A stretch of 64,000 bases of DNA. It comes from Chloroflexota bacterium (GTDB taxonomy: Bacteria; Chloroflexota; Anaerolineae; Aggregatilineales; J027). Shown one piece after another: positions 43,794 to 52,201 of the stretch. Within the stretch, counting starts at the first letter, position 1. Each line of letters starts with the position of its first letter. Below the pieces are notes generated by a model. It made no database searches. It worked only from the letters and a program-made list of their open reading frames with translations, and had not been told where the DNA came from. The translations under genes were made by a program, and so were the position numbers. The stretch is taken from NCBI GenBank assembly GCA_024434115.1, contig QMIT01000014.1:85958-149957 (forward strand). The letters are read 5' to 3'.

Positions 43794-44483
43794 TTAGGCC
43801 CAACCCGCGATTTCTTCTAGGGCGGCGGGGTCATGCAGCAGCAAACGCCGACTATCCAGCCCGATAAATCCTTCTTCTGCCCACTCATGTAGAATATTTT
43901 TGAGGGTATCGGTATCTATGCCTGCCGCGCGTGCCACTCGATGGACATGAAAACTGCCTGTGACTAGGCCCGTCCGAATTTTTCCATCATGTTCGGCCAA
44001 GAGCAAGATGACACTGGCAAGGCGGGCCGCTGGTTGAGTGGCGGCAAGTTCGCGGATACGCAGATTGGCGGCTTGCAGGCGTAAACCCAATTGAACCAAC
44101 ACATCCACCGCCATAGTGGGGTTCGACCCAATGGCCTCGAAAAATGTTTCACGATCCACCGCAATCAGTTGGGTATCTTCGGTAGCCACTACGCGAGCAG
44201 TGCGCGGCTCACCCACAATCATCGAAAGATCGCCCACGACCTCGCCCGGCCCTAACGTGGCAAGTACGATTTCCTCTTTGGACTCATATTCACGGATGAT
44301 CTGAATTTTGCCTTCTTCGATTAAATAAAGGGTTTTGGCAATATCGCCCTGATTAAATAAAATCTCACCCGCATAGAGGTCAACCATGCGAATATTGGCA
44401 GCGAGGGGGGCCAACGTCTCTGGTGTTAGATTTTTAAAAATGGGAATTACCGAAAGTTTATGATAATCAATCGTAGCGGCCAT
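43794..44483 (-). CDS. Crp/Fnr-family transcriptional regulator
   Basis: 229 residues. The cyclic-nucleotide-binding-type barrel covers about 10-130 (GEILFNQGDIAKTLYLIEEGKIQIIRE; LGPGEVVGDLSMIVGEPRTARVVA), the dimer helix about 130-155, and a winged helix follows (VARAAGIDTDTLKNILHEWAEEGFIGLDSRRLLL). The PRTARV motif resembles the phosphate-binding cassette of cNMP-binding members. There are no FNR-type Cys. It lies 1 base upstream of mevalonate kinase and may tie isoprenoid supply to a signal. Confidence 0.85.
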   Translation of the reverse strand: MAATIDYHKLSVIPIFKNLTPETLAPLAANIRMVDLYAGEILFNQGDIAKTLYLIEEGKIQIIREYESKEEIVLATLGPGEVVGDLSMIVGEPRTARVVATEDTQLIAVDRETFFEAIGSNPTMAVDVLVQLGLRLQAANLRIRELAATQPAARLASVILLLAEHDGKIRTGLVTGSFHVHRVARAAGIDTDTLKNILHEWAEEGFIGLDSRRLLLHDPAALEEIAGWA

Positions 44484-44604
44484 TATTGAATCCTACCTAT
44501 GCTACTCTATTCAACCCACATTATATGCCGACCAATGCCCGAAAAGTATGGTATCATCGCACAATTAGCTCGATATTAGATAATACACTCGACGATGCAA
44601 AACG

Positions 44605-45021
44605 GTGCGGCAGTTAAAAATTCCTCAACACACCCTTACTCATAATTTATTGGCAATCGGCTATGGCGGCGGATTAATGATCTGGCTCTCTACCGAAAGC
44701 ACCCATGTCGGTTTGACGGTACTCTTGGGATTCGGCTTGGCATTGATGGTCGTTGGTTTGAGCGTTTTGCATTGGTTGGGTGGACGGAGTCTCAACCTCA
44801 TGCGGGGGTGGTCAGTATTATTTGGGATCACCATAGGCGCGTTGACCCCGATCACCACATTTTTTTTGATGTTGTTCAAAAATGTACAGCATTCGCATAT
44901 CGTACCGGATTTTTCAAACGAAGTGATGTGGGAGATTTTGGCGCGAACCCCGGCATGGGCATTAGCAGGCGGATTAATCGGTGGGGCGTTCCTGATGTTT
45001 CGTCTAGCGACTGCTGATTGA
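44605..45021 (+). CDS. Small four-helix membrane protein of unknown function
   Basis: 138 residues from GTG 44605. Four hydrophobic segments are visible: LAIGYGGGLMIWL, LTVLLGFGLALMVVGLSVL, WSVLFGITIGALTPITTFFLMLF and WALAGGLIGGAFLMF. There are no Cys or recognisable motifs. It is divergent from the Crp regulator and lies 130 bases upstream of the CcdA-TlpA gene. Confidence 0.6.
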   Translation: MRQLKIPQHTLTHNLLAIGYGGGLMIWLSTESTHVGLTVLLGFGLALMVVGLSVLHWLGGRSLNLMRGWSVLFGITIGALTPITTFFLMLFKNVQHSHIVPDFSNEVMWEILARTPAWALAGGLIGGAFLMFRLATAD

Positions 45022-45153
45022 CCCGAATTTTGTGTGCCATTCGACCCTTTTAAGAATTTATTCAGGAAAATGGTGTAATGTAAGAGTGGGGCGCAGTAGA
45101 GCGTCCGCCTAGTAAACAAAACAACCAGTTGTTTCATTGAGGGGTTTATTGCG

Positions 45154-46806
45154 GTGAATTCAGATGTCAGCATTGGGTTAGCATTTTTAGCAGGACTGGT
45201 GTCCTTTATTTCGCCGTGTGTTTTGCCACTCGTCCCGGCCTATGTCGGTTATATGGGGGGACGGGCAACCACGCAGGTTAGTGGGATGCAGCGCAACAGA
45301 TTCGGCACATTTTTGCACGGCATCTTTTTTGTGCTGGGCTTTACCATCTTTTTTGTCGGTTTTGGCCTGCTCACCGCCGCCGCCGCTTCATTTTTGGATA
45401 GCATCGGGTTGAGTGTTGAGACCATCCTAATTCGATTGGGTGGTATCGCGGTCATTTTCTTCGGCTTGTATGTGATGAAGGCCCTGAACCCGGTGTTTGC
45501 CTTTCTGCTGCGGAAAGCCCAAGCATGGGAAAAGAAGCCGATCCAAGCGCTGTTGTTTACCCTTATCGTCACAATCGTCGTACTGGGCTATTTCTATTGG
45601 GCGTTTGGAGCAGTGTTTTGGGAATCGGCAGCGTGGGCACTTATTTTGCTAATGCTGATATTGGTATTTTTCCGCCAGCCGATGAATGAAGCGACCAGCC
45701 TTGCCAACTTCTGGACCCGTGCCATCGAAAAATTACAAATTGCCCTCATTAGCGACACCCGTAATTTGAACTTTAAGCCGAAGACAGGCGCTCAAGGGTA
45801 TCTCAGTTCAACGTTTATGGGCATCGTGTTTTCCGCCGGGTGGACGCCGTGTATTGGGCCGGTTTATGGCGCAGTGCTGACACTCGCCAATGATGCTGCA
45901 CAAAAAGGCGATTCTTTGTGGCCTGCCGGGACCATGCTAACGGCTTATTCGCTTGGTTTAGGAATACCATTTTTACTAACCGCACTGGCGCTGAATCAAG
46001 CAACCGGGGTGATGCGTCGGCTCAAACGTAACATGCTGATGATTGAACGGGTCAGTGGTGTACTGCTGCTGATTATCGGCTTTTCGATTTTGACAGGCGG
46101 TTTGACAAGCCTTAATCAGCAGATTGCGGGCAATGGCACTTTGGGGTCATTCTCATTCCGGCTCGAAGCCTGCACGACGGGCGTAGCAGAAGGCCGTTTG
46201 AGTTCAGGTCGCATCGGAACGTGTTTGGGTGACGGTTTTGAGAAAATCAACGATCAAAATCGTTTTATCCGTGCGATAGACAAAGGCGCAGTGACCGCCG
46301 ACGTGAGTTATGTTTTCTCGCCGCCGGAAAATTATGACAGCATTCCGGTGGGGCTGGAAATTGGCAACCGCGCCCCGGCATTTGAAGTTGAGACGATTGA
46401 CGGGGAAAAAATTTCACTATCCGATTTGCGAGGGCAGCCAGTCCTGATTAATTTTTGGGCGACGTGGTGTCAGCCCTGCCGCAAAGAGATGCCCGAAATT
46501 GAGCAGGTTTATCAGATTGAGCAAAAACGCGGTTTCCGCGTTGTGACGGTCAATTTGTATGAATCGAAAGAGCAGATCAACGAGTTTTTGAAAGAATTCG
46601 ATCTGAGTTTCACCTTTGCCCTTGATGAAAATGGCGAAGTCAACAGCCTCTATAATGCGATAGGACTACCGACGAGTTATCTGCTAGATGGCAATGGGAT
46701 TATCGTAGATATGAAGTCGGGGCCGATTACCGCCCAATGGCTGTTTGACCATCTCAGCCAATTTAAAACTGAAAGTAGTCCCGAAACGGCGCTTAATTTG
46801 CAATAG
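45154..46806 (+). CDS. CcdA-type thiol transporter fused to a TlpA/ResA thioredoxin
   Basis: 550 residues. The CcdA part has its two transmembrane redox cysteines at C22 (ISPCVLPLVPAYVGYMGG) and C233 (SAGWTPCIGPVYG). They lie about 210 residues apart, more than in short CcdA proteins, because an extra stretch of about 100 residues with two further helices (LLFTLIVTIVVLGYFYWAF; ALILLMLILVFF) is inserted. A linker with C340 and C357 leads to a TlpA domain with C439-x2-C442 (WATWCQPC). Electrons would pass from the cytoplasm to an extracytoplasmic thioredoxin in one chain, as in DsbD. Start GTG 45154 after GAGGGG. Confidence 0.87.
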   Translation: MNSDVSIGLAFLAGLVSFISPCVLPLVPAYVGYMGGRATTQVSGMQRNRFGTFLHGIFFVLGFTIFFVGFGLLTAAAASFLDSIGLSVETILIRLGGIAVIFFGLYVMKALNPVFAFLLRKAQAWEKKPIQALLFTLIVTIVVLGYFYWAFGAVFWESAAWALILLMLILVFFRQPMNEATSLANFWTRAIEKLQIALISDTRNLNFKPKTGAQGYLSSTFMGIVFSAGWTPCIGPVYGAVLTLANDAAQKGDSLWPAGTMLTAYSLGLGIPFLLTALALNQATGVMRRLKRNMLMIERVSGVLLLIIGFSILTGGLTSLNQQIAGNGTLGSFSFRLEACTTGVAEGRLSSGRIGTCLGDGFEKINDQNRFIRAIDKGAVTADVSYVFSPPENYDSIPVGLEIGNRAPAFEVETIDGEKISLSDLRGQPVLINFWATWCQPCRKEMPEIEQVYQIEQKRGFRVVTVNLYESKEQINEFLKEFDLSFTFALDENGEVNSLYNAIGLPTSYLLDGNGIIVDMKSGPITAQWLFDHLSQFKTESSPETALNLQ

Positions 46807-46820
46807 GGCGTACCAAACCG

Positions 46821-47333
46821 ATGTACAGAATTTTATCAGCCGTCGGAGCAGTGCTGCTGCTTGGGGCGGCTGTTTTATTGGTATGGCGGGTGGGCCTGCC
46901 CCAAAATAATCGCATTTTGGGTGAGATCGTCCCCTTTAGCGCCGATACACTAGATGGGCAGTCGGTGATAGTAGATACTTCGCTGGATAAACCGATAGTG
47001 CTCAATTTTTGGGCGACATGGTGCAAACCCTGCGTTGTGGAAATGCCGCGTTTGGAAGATGCCTATCAAGATGTGGATGAAGAATGGTTGCTCATTGGGG
47101 TGAATGCGGGTGAAGACCCCACTAAGGTACAAGAGTGGATTCAAGAACATCCGGTAAGTTTCCCAATCATCATTGATAGCACGGGCGAAATCGCGGTATC
47201 ATACGGCGCTCAATCACAGCTTCCAACGACGGTGTTTATAGATCGTCAAGGATATATCCGCAAAATTGTCTATGGCCTGATTTCAGAAAACGCATTGGAA
47301 GATGGTCTGGATGCAATTGGAATCGAAAAATAA
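46821..47333 (+). CDS. Membrane-anchored TlpA/ResA-type thioredoxin
   Basis: 170 residues: an N-terminal membrane anchor (LSAVGAVLLLGAAVLLVW) and a thioredoxin fold with C68-x2-C71 (NFWATWCKPC) and the cis-Pro (QLPTTVFIDRQG). It starts 14 bases after the CcdA-TlpA fusion and probably takes electrons from it. Such proteins reduce apocytochrome c or other extracytoplasmic disulfides; no cytochrome genes are nearby. Confidence 0.88.
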   Translation: MYRILSAVGAVLLLGAAVLLVWRVGLPQNNRILGEIVPFSADTLDGQSVIVDTSLDKPIVLNFWATWCKPCVVEMPRLEDAYQDVDEEWLLIGVNAGEDPTKVQEWIQEHPVSFPIIIDSTGEIAVSYGAQSQLPTTVFIDRQGYIRKIVYGLISENALEDGLDAIGIEK

Positions 47334-47336
47334 CGC

Positions 47337-48221
47337 ATGGCAAAACAATCGAAACAAGCCTTACAAGAAAAATTAGCAGCCCAACAGGATCAATTGCGAC
47401 GGCGTACCCAACGTAAATTACGCATCATTCGCAATTGGTGGGTGTTTGTGGTTGGCCTATTTGTCATTTATATCAGCCTGCCCTTTGCCGCCCCAACCTT
47501 GATGCAGGTGGGGGCAACCGGGCCAGCGAATGTGATTTATAGCGGGTATAGCCTGACCTGCCATCAGTTCGCCTTTCGGTCTTTGTTCCTCTACGGCGAC
47601 CAAGCCTTCTATCCCCGCCAAGTTGCGGAGGGTAAGGGCAGTTTGACCCCCTTTGAGGTGTATGCGGCGGACTCGGCAAAATTCCGGGCTATCTATACCG
47701 AAGAAAAGAAGGATTCGCTCAAACGGACTGGGCGTGATGGAGAGGCGGCAGCCTATGTATTTAATCCGGCGGACTTGAAGAAATTTGATTCAACCCTTCA
47801 AGCAGCAGCACGGCGTTTTCGGGGAGATGACAAAATCGGCTATAAAGTTGCCATTTGCCAGCGCGACATCATGATTTATGTCGGCCTTGTCGTGGGCGGG
47901 ATTGCCTATGGCCCGGTACGCCGACGGATTCGCCCCTGTCCTCTGTGGCTATATTTATTGCTGGGGGTCGCCCCGATTGGCCTTGATGGATTTAGCCAAC
48001 TTTTAAGCTATCCATTCCCACCCATTACAAAGGAGGGATTATGGGCAGTGCGTGAAACAGCACCCGCCTTCCGATTATTGACGGGGGGACTGTTTGGCCT
48101 TATGAGCGCGTGGCTGGCTTTTCCCTACTTGAACATGAGCGCCGAGGACAGCATCCGACGGATTGAAGCTGACCTTGCGGCACTCGATCAGGAAACTCAA
48201 AAAATCGCCAAGAAGCTCTAA
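47337..48221 (+). CDS. DUF2085-type membrane protein
   Basis: 294 residues beginning 3 bases after the TlpA stop. A basic, Gln-rich N-terminal helix precedes the first membrane segment. The DUF2085 pattern is visible: SGYSLTCHQFAFRSLFLYG near residue 72 and KVAICQRDIMIYVGLVVGGIAYG near 175, separated by a charged insert of about 90 residues that is longer than I expect for the family. The Cys-His pair and second Cys may bind metal. Its place in a thiol-redox operon suggests a linked role. It overlaps the convergent DUF4919 gene by 4 bases. Confidence 0.75.
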   Translation: MAKQSKQALQEKLAAQQDQLRRRTQRKLRIIRNWWVFVVGLFVIYISLPFAAPTLMQVGATGPANVIYSGYSLTCHQFAFRSLFLYGDQAFYPRQVAEGKGSLTPFEVYAADSAKFRAIYTEEKKDSLKRTGRDGEAAAYVFNPADLKKFDSTLQAAARRFRGDDKIGYKVAICQRDIMIYVGLVVGGIAYGPVRRRIRPCPLWLYLLLGVAPIGLDGFSQLLSYPFPPITKEGLWAVRETAPAFRLLTGGLFGLMSAWLAFPYLNMSAEDSIRRIEADLAALDQETQKIAKKL

Positions 48222-48778
48222 CCAAACATCTTGCTGAGATAACCGAAGGGGTCGGTGATGTCGAAATAAAACTCCACCGGCTCCGCTGTCGGGTTTTTGC
48301 GGGGTACACAGGTCAACATATCATACCAGCGACCCCCATGTTCCATTAAACTTTGCTGGCGCATCTGATAGCCCATGATGCTTAAGAGGGTATATTCTTC
48401 GGCAACCGAAACTACGACCCACGCGGTTTCAAAGGATTTGCCGTCCCCACTCGCCCAAATAGCCTCCAAATTGCCGTTGATAAAAGCGTGCTGTTGGGCA
48501 GCGAGATCATGCTGCTCCATTTCACTGTAGGCAAAATCAAGGATGAGGCGCACTTCCAAATCCATCGGGTTTTCATCAGCGAGTTTTTTGCAGCGCAGGG
48601 CCAACTCGTCTACATCTTTCACATCGTTGGTCATGCCCTGCAACTTCGCCTGTGAAAAATGGGTGGTGGGTTGATAACGGGGACTAGCAACATAGGCGCG
48701 GCGCAATTGGGCAAAGTCGGTGGTGGCTGGGTCACGTTCGGCGGCTGTCAATAGGTCGTCAAAATTTAGATCGGTCAT
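48218..48778 (-). CDS. DUF4919-like protein
   Basis: About 186 residues. The block SGDGKSFETAWVVVSVAEEYTLLSIMGYQMRQQSL with the ending YFDITDPFGYLSKMF matches the DUF4919 family of unknown function, and the N-terminal half has TPR-like helices (ELALRCKKLADENPMDLEVRLILDFAYSEMEQHDLAAQQ). No signal peptide. ATG 48778 has GGAGG 5 bases upstream and is preferred over ATG 48790. Confidence 0.68.
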   Translation of the reverse strand: MTDLNFDDLLTAAERDPATTDFAQLRRAYVASPRYQPTTHFSQAKLQGMTNDVKDVDELALRCKKLADENPMDLEVRLILDFAYSEMEQHDLAAQQHAFINGNLEAIWASGDGKSFETAWVVVSVAEEYTLLSIMGYQMRQQSLMEHGGRWYDMLTCVPRKNPTAEPVEFYFDITDPFGYLSKMFG

Positions 48779-48899
48779 GTCGGCCTCCATGAAAAGTTAA
48801 TCACGGTCAATTTCTAAACGCAACGTCCTCAACTTTGATACTACTGCCCCTTTAATCCTCAACTTAACGCCTGCCATAGACCCCCTAGCCACAGACAGG

Positions 48900-48917
48900 T
48901 ATAGTTCCCTAACTATA
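48900..48917. promoter_or_regulatory. Inverted repeat upstream of the iron-type binding protein gene
   Basis: TATAGTT-CCCT-AACTATA, perfect 7-base arms around 4 bases, ends about 30 bases before the start codon and overlaps plausible -10 boxes on both sides. Its length and AT-rich arms resemble operators of DtxR-type metal regulators. Binding by such a regulator is inference. Confidence 0.5.
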
Positions 48918-48948
48918 ACCCGAAACCATTGAAGGAGCATTTGGTCGT

Positions 48949-49983
48949 ATGCGTTTGAATTTGCGTTACTTCAGCCTCTTGTTGCTGATTACCCTTGTTT
49001 TGGGCGTTATCGCCGTCCCACAGACTACATCCTCTGCCCAAGAAGGCACGACCCTAACCATCTATTCTGGTCGAAACGAAAACCTAGTTGGGCCACTGCT
49101 GGAACAATTTGAGGCAGATACGGGCATTAATGTCGAAGTACTGTATGGCGACACGGCAGAACTGGCCCTACAAATTGTTGAAGAGGGTGAAAACAGCCCC
49201 GCTGATGTATTTTTTAGTCAAGATGCAGGTGCTTTGGGGCTATTGGCTGAAAATAATCTTCTGGCACCCCTGTCTACTGATATTCTAGATTTGGTCGAGC
49301 CGCGTTTTGAATCCGCCGATGGCCTATGGGTCGGGATTACGGGTCGTGCGCGAGTGCTGGTTTATAACACCGATGCGTATAGTCCTGAAGAATTACCTGC
49401 CTCGATATTGGAGTTGACTGACCCCAAATGGAAAGGGCAAATTGGATGGGCACCCACCAATGCTTCTTTCCAATCTTTTGTCACGGCGCTCCGTGTGACA
49501 TTGGGTGACGATGCAGCGAAGGCGTGGTTGGAAGGCATGATCGCCAACGAAGCGGTGGTCTACCCCAACAATAATGCGGTGGTTGCCGCAGCAGACAGTG
49601 GTGAAGTGTCGGTGGGCCTAGTAAATCACTATTATGCCTATGGATACCTGCGTGAAAACCCGGATGCCAAAGTTGCCAACTATTTCTTCCCGGCAGGGGA
49701 CATTGGCTCGATGATCAATGTGGCAGGTGCGGCAATTCTGCAAAGTTCACCAAATAAAGTGCTGGCCCAACGGTTTATTTTGTATCTGCTCTCGCAACGT
49801 GGTCAGACCTATTTTGTCGAGCAGACTTTTGAATATCCCCTGCTGCGTTATGGAGAATTTGAACTCGCTGAGGGATTGCCATCACTTGATGAATACATCA
49901 CGCCTGAACTCGATCTCAGTGATCTTGCCAGCTTGCAGGCGACCATAGAACTGCTTGAAGAAGTTGGAGCGCTCGAAAACTAA
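48949..49983 (+). CDS. Iron(III)-type ABC substrate-binding protein (FbpA/FutA-like)
   Basis: 344 residues with a signal peptide (1-28, SSAQ-E) and no lipobox. The mature start LTIYSGRNENLVGPLLEQFEADTGINVEVLYGDTAELALQI and the adjacent tyrosines in VNHYYAYGYLRENP match ferric-binding proteins, in which paired tyrosines hold the iron. No permease or ATPase gene adjoins it; a good terminator follows directly, so it is transcribed alone. AAGGAG lies 11 bases before the ATG. Confidence 0.87.
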   Translation: MRLNLRYFSLLLLITLVLGVIAVPQTTSSAQEGTTLTIYSGRNENLVGPLLEQFEADTGINVEVLYGDTAELALQIVEEGENSPADVFFSQDAGALGLLAENNLLAPLSTDILDLVEPRFESADGLWVGITGRARVLVYNTDAYSPEELPASILELTDPKWKGQIGWAPTNASFQSFVTALRVTLGDDAAKAWLEGMIANEAVVYPNNNAVVAAADSGEVSVGLVNHYYAYGYLRENPDAKVANYFFPAGDIGSMINVAGAAILQSSPNKVLAQRFILYLLSQRGQTYFVEQTFEYPLLRYGEFELAEGLPSLDEYITPELDLSDLASLQATIELLEEVGALEN

Positions 49984-50004
49984 CCTCGTTCTGCTTCACA
50001 TCAG

Positions 50005-50036
50005 AAAATGCCGATTCGTGTGAGTCGGCATTTTTT
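50005..50036 (+). terminator. Rho-independent terminator of the binding-protein gene
   Basis: A 13-base stem (AAAATGCCGATTC with GAGTCGGCATTTT, one G-T pair) and a GTGT loop lead into TTTTTTATT. It starts 22 bases after the stop codon. Confidence 0.9.
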
Positions 50037-50195
50037 ATTCGCGTAGTCCTGTAAAATAAATTCATAGTAGACTATTCAATAGATGCTTAGGAATTGATGA
50101 GAAGCAAAGTTATTCGCACCATTTTTCACATTCCCCTAAGATAACCCTGCTATTGTCAACTTAACCCTTCATTCAGAATTGCGAGACAATTTCTC

Positions 50196-50648
50196 ATGAC
50201 TTCCACCAAAATCCGCGAATATCGAGTATTCATTCCCTCCACCATTGAAGCGGTTTGGGCTTTCCATGAACATCCCAAAGCCTTCAAAAAATTGACACCC
50301 CCACCTGTGTTTATTCAGGTACTCAAAAACAATCTCACTTCGTTGAAAAGTGGCGAAGTCGAATTCAATATGTGGGTTGGCCCGGTTCCGATTCGCTGGA
50401 TTGCTCGCCATGAACCCGGCCCAGTTGAATTCTCGTTCACAGACCGCCAGTTGAAAGGCCCATTGGCAGCATGGGAACACCAGCACATTTTGCAGCGAGT
50501 GGATGGCGGCGTCATGCTGATTGACCACATCACGCTAGAGCATAGACCGGGGTGGCGCGGCTGGCTGACACGGCTATTTTTTGATGGCCTAGCCTTGCGA
50601 ATGCTCTTTTTCTATCGCCATCGTCGTACCCGCATGGGGGTTAAATAA
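50196..50648 (+). CDS. SRPBCC-fold ligand-binding protein
   Basis: 150 residues. The opening FIPSTIEAVWAFHEHPKAFKKLTPPP and the middle VGPVPIRWIARHEPGPVEFSFTDRQLKGPLAAWEHQH are characteristic of the SRPBCC proteins related to polyketide cyclases and to the domain often found with NAD-dependent epimerases. The fold encloses a hydrophobic ligand. Its stop overlaps the start region of the carotenoid-type oxidoreductase gene, so a lipid or carotenoid ligand is conceivable but unproven. Confidence 0.78.
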   Translation: MTSTKIREYRVFIPSTIEAVWAFHEHPKAFKKLTPPPVFIQVLKNNLTSLKSGEVEFNMWVGPVPIRWIARHEPGPVEFSFTDRQLKGPLAAWEHQHILQRVDGGVMLIDHITLEHRPGWRGWLTRLFFDGLALRMLFFYRHRRTRMGVK

Positions 50649-52201
50649 TGACAAGTCAATCCTCACCGCACGTGGTCGTGATTGGGGCGGGTGTTGGTGG
50701 ACTGACCACTGCTGCATTATTGGCACAAGCGGGGTATACGGTGACCGTCTTGGAGGCCCAAACCTATCCCGGCGGTTGCGCGGGGACATTTTATCATCAA
50801 GGGTATCACTTTGATGCCGGGGCGACATTGGCAGGTGGTTTTCAGCCCGGCGGTCCCCATGCGTTGGTCGGCGAACAATTGGGCATTGAATGGCCGATTC
50901 ACGCCTGCGACCCCGCATGGGTGGTGCATCTACCAGATCGGGATGTGACCTTGACCCGTGATAATGCGGATGTATTGGCAAAATTCCCGGAGACCGAACG
51001 TTTTTGGGGTGAACAAAATAGAATTGCCGATTTAGGCTGGTCACTTTCCGCACAAGGGTTGCCATTCCCTCCTACTACCTTGACGGAATTCTTACAACTC
51101 GCCAGAGTCGGCCTGACAAGTTTCCCCGCGAATTTAAAAGCGATCCCATTTGGATTAGGCACAGTGGGTAGTTGGCTAAAAAAACATGGCCTCGATTCCA
51201 ATATCCCTTTCGTGCGTTTTATTGATGCCCAACTGCTGATCTCAGCCCAAACCATATCACAGAACGCCAATGGGTTGTATGGCGCGACAGCCCTTGATTT
51301 GGCACGACAGGGAGTGAATCATGTCGAAGGTGGGATTGGCGGATTAGCCGAAATACTGGTCGAAAAAATCCGCACGTTGGGGGGACAGGTACTCTATCGC
51401 CAGCGGGTGACACGTATTAAAGTGGAAGGGCGGAAGGTCACGGGGGTTTACGCTAAAAGGGGCACCCGGGCCACTCAAGAAGAATTTTTCCCAGCGGATT
51501 TTGTGGTCGGCAATCTGACCCCTTGGTCGCTCGACAGCCTTTTAGCTGAGGACAGTCCACGAAATTTGCAGCGTGAAGTGGCGAGGCGGACGGCAGGTTT
51601 TGGGGCGTATGTGCTGCATGTCGGGGTAGAGGATGCCAAACTCCCACAGGGAATCGCCGATCACCATCAGATTGTTACGACGATGGAAGGGCCATTAGGG
51701 GAAGGTTGCAGCATCTTTGTTTCGATGTCCAGCGCCAATGATGATAAACGTGCTCCGGCGGGGATGCGGGCTGTAACCATCACTACCCATACGGCGGTAC
51801 AACAGTGGTGGGATTTACTGCGTGATGACCCGGAGGCTTATCAACGGAAAAAGGATGCTTATGCCGAGCGCATGATTGCCACAATAAACCAAATCCTACC
51901 CGGTTTCCACAGCAGCATCCAGTTACTGCTCCCCGGTAGTCCAGTGACCTACGAATTCTATACAGCGCGACACCTCGGCATGGTTGGCGGCTTCCCCATG
52001 AAATCATTATTTGGGGCACGCAGCCCCTGTACAGGCATCCAAAATCTCAAACTGGTTGGTGATTCAATTTTCCCCGGTCAATCAACAGCCGGGGTTACAT
52101 TAGGCGCGATGCGGGTGGCGAAATTGGTACAGCAAGCCTTGCCAATTGAGCAAGCACGGGCCTATCAGCGCCCAACTTTGAAAGAAAGTTCACCCTCATG
52201 A
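50648..52201 (+). CDS. CrtI-family FAD oxidoreductase (phytoene desaturase/isomerase-like)
   Basis: 517 residues. The dinucleotide fold VVVIGAGVGGLTTAALLAQAGYTVTVLEA opens the protein, followed by YPGGCAGTF, and a C-terminal FAD motif LVGDSIFPGQSTAGVTLGAMRVA closes it, as in the CrtI/CrtD/CrtISO family that desaturates or isomerises carotenoids. The exact reaction cannot be assigned, and no phytoene synthase gene is nearby. It overlaps the photolyase gene by ATGA, an arrangement that points to a light-protection operon. Confidence 0.82.
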   Translation: MTSQSSPHVVVIGAGVGGLTTAALLAQAGYTVTVLEAQTYPGGCAGTFYHQGYHFDAGATLAGGFQPGGPHALVGEQLGIEWPIHACDPAWVVHLPDRDVTLTRDNADVLAKFPETERFWGEQNRIADLGWSLSAQGLPFPPTTLTEFLQLARVGLTSFPANLKAIPFGLGTVGSWLKKHGLDSNIPFVRFIDAQLLISAQTISQNANGLYGATALDLARQGVNHVEGGIGGLAEILVEKIRTLGGQVLYRQRVTRIKVEGRKVTGVYAKRGTRATQEEFFPADFVVGNLTPWSLDSLLAEDSPRNLQREVARRTAGFGAYVLHVGVEDAKLPQGIADHHQIVTTMEGPLGEGCSIFVSMSSANDDKRAPAGMRAVTITTHTAVQQWWDLLRDDPEAYQRKKDAYAERMIATINQILPGFHSSIQLLLPGSPVTYEFYTARHLGMVGGFPMKSLFGARSPCTGIQNLKLVGDSIFPGQSTAGVTLGAMRVAKLVQQALPIEQARAYQRPTLKESSPS

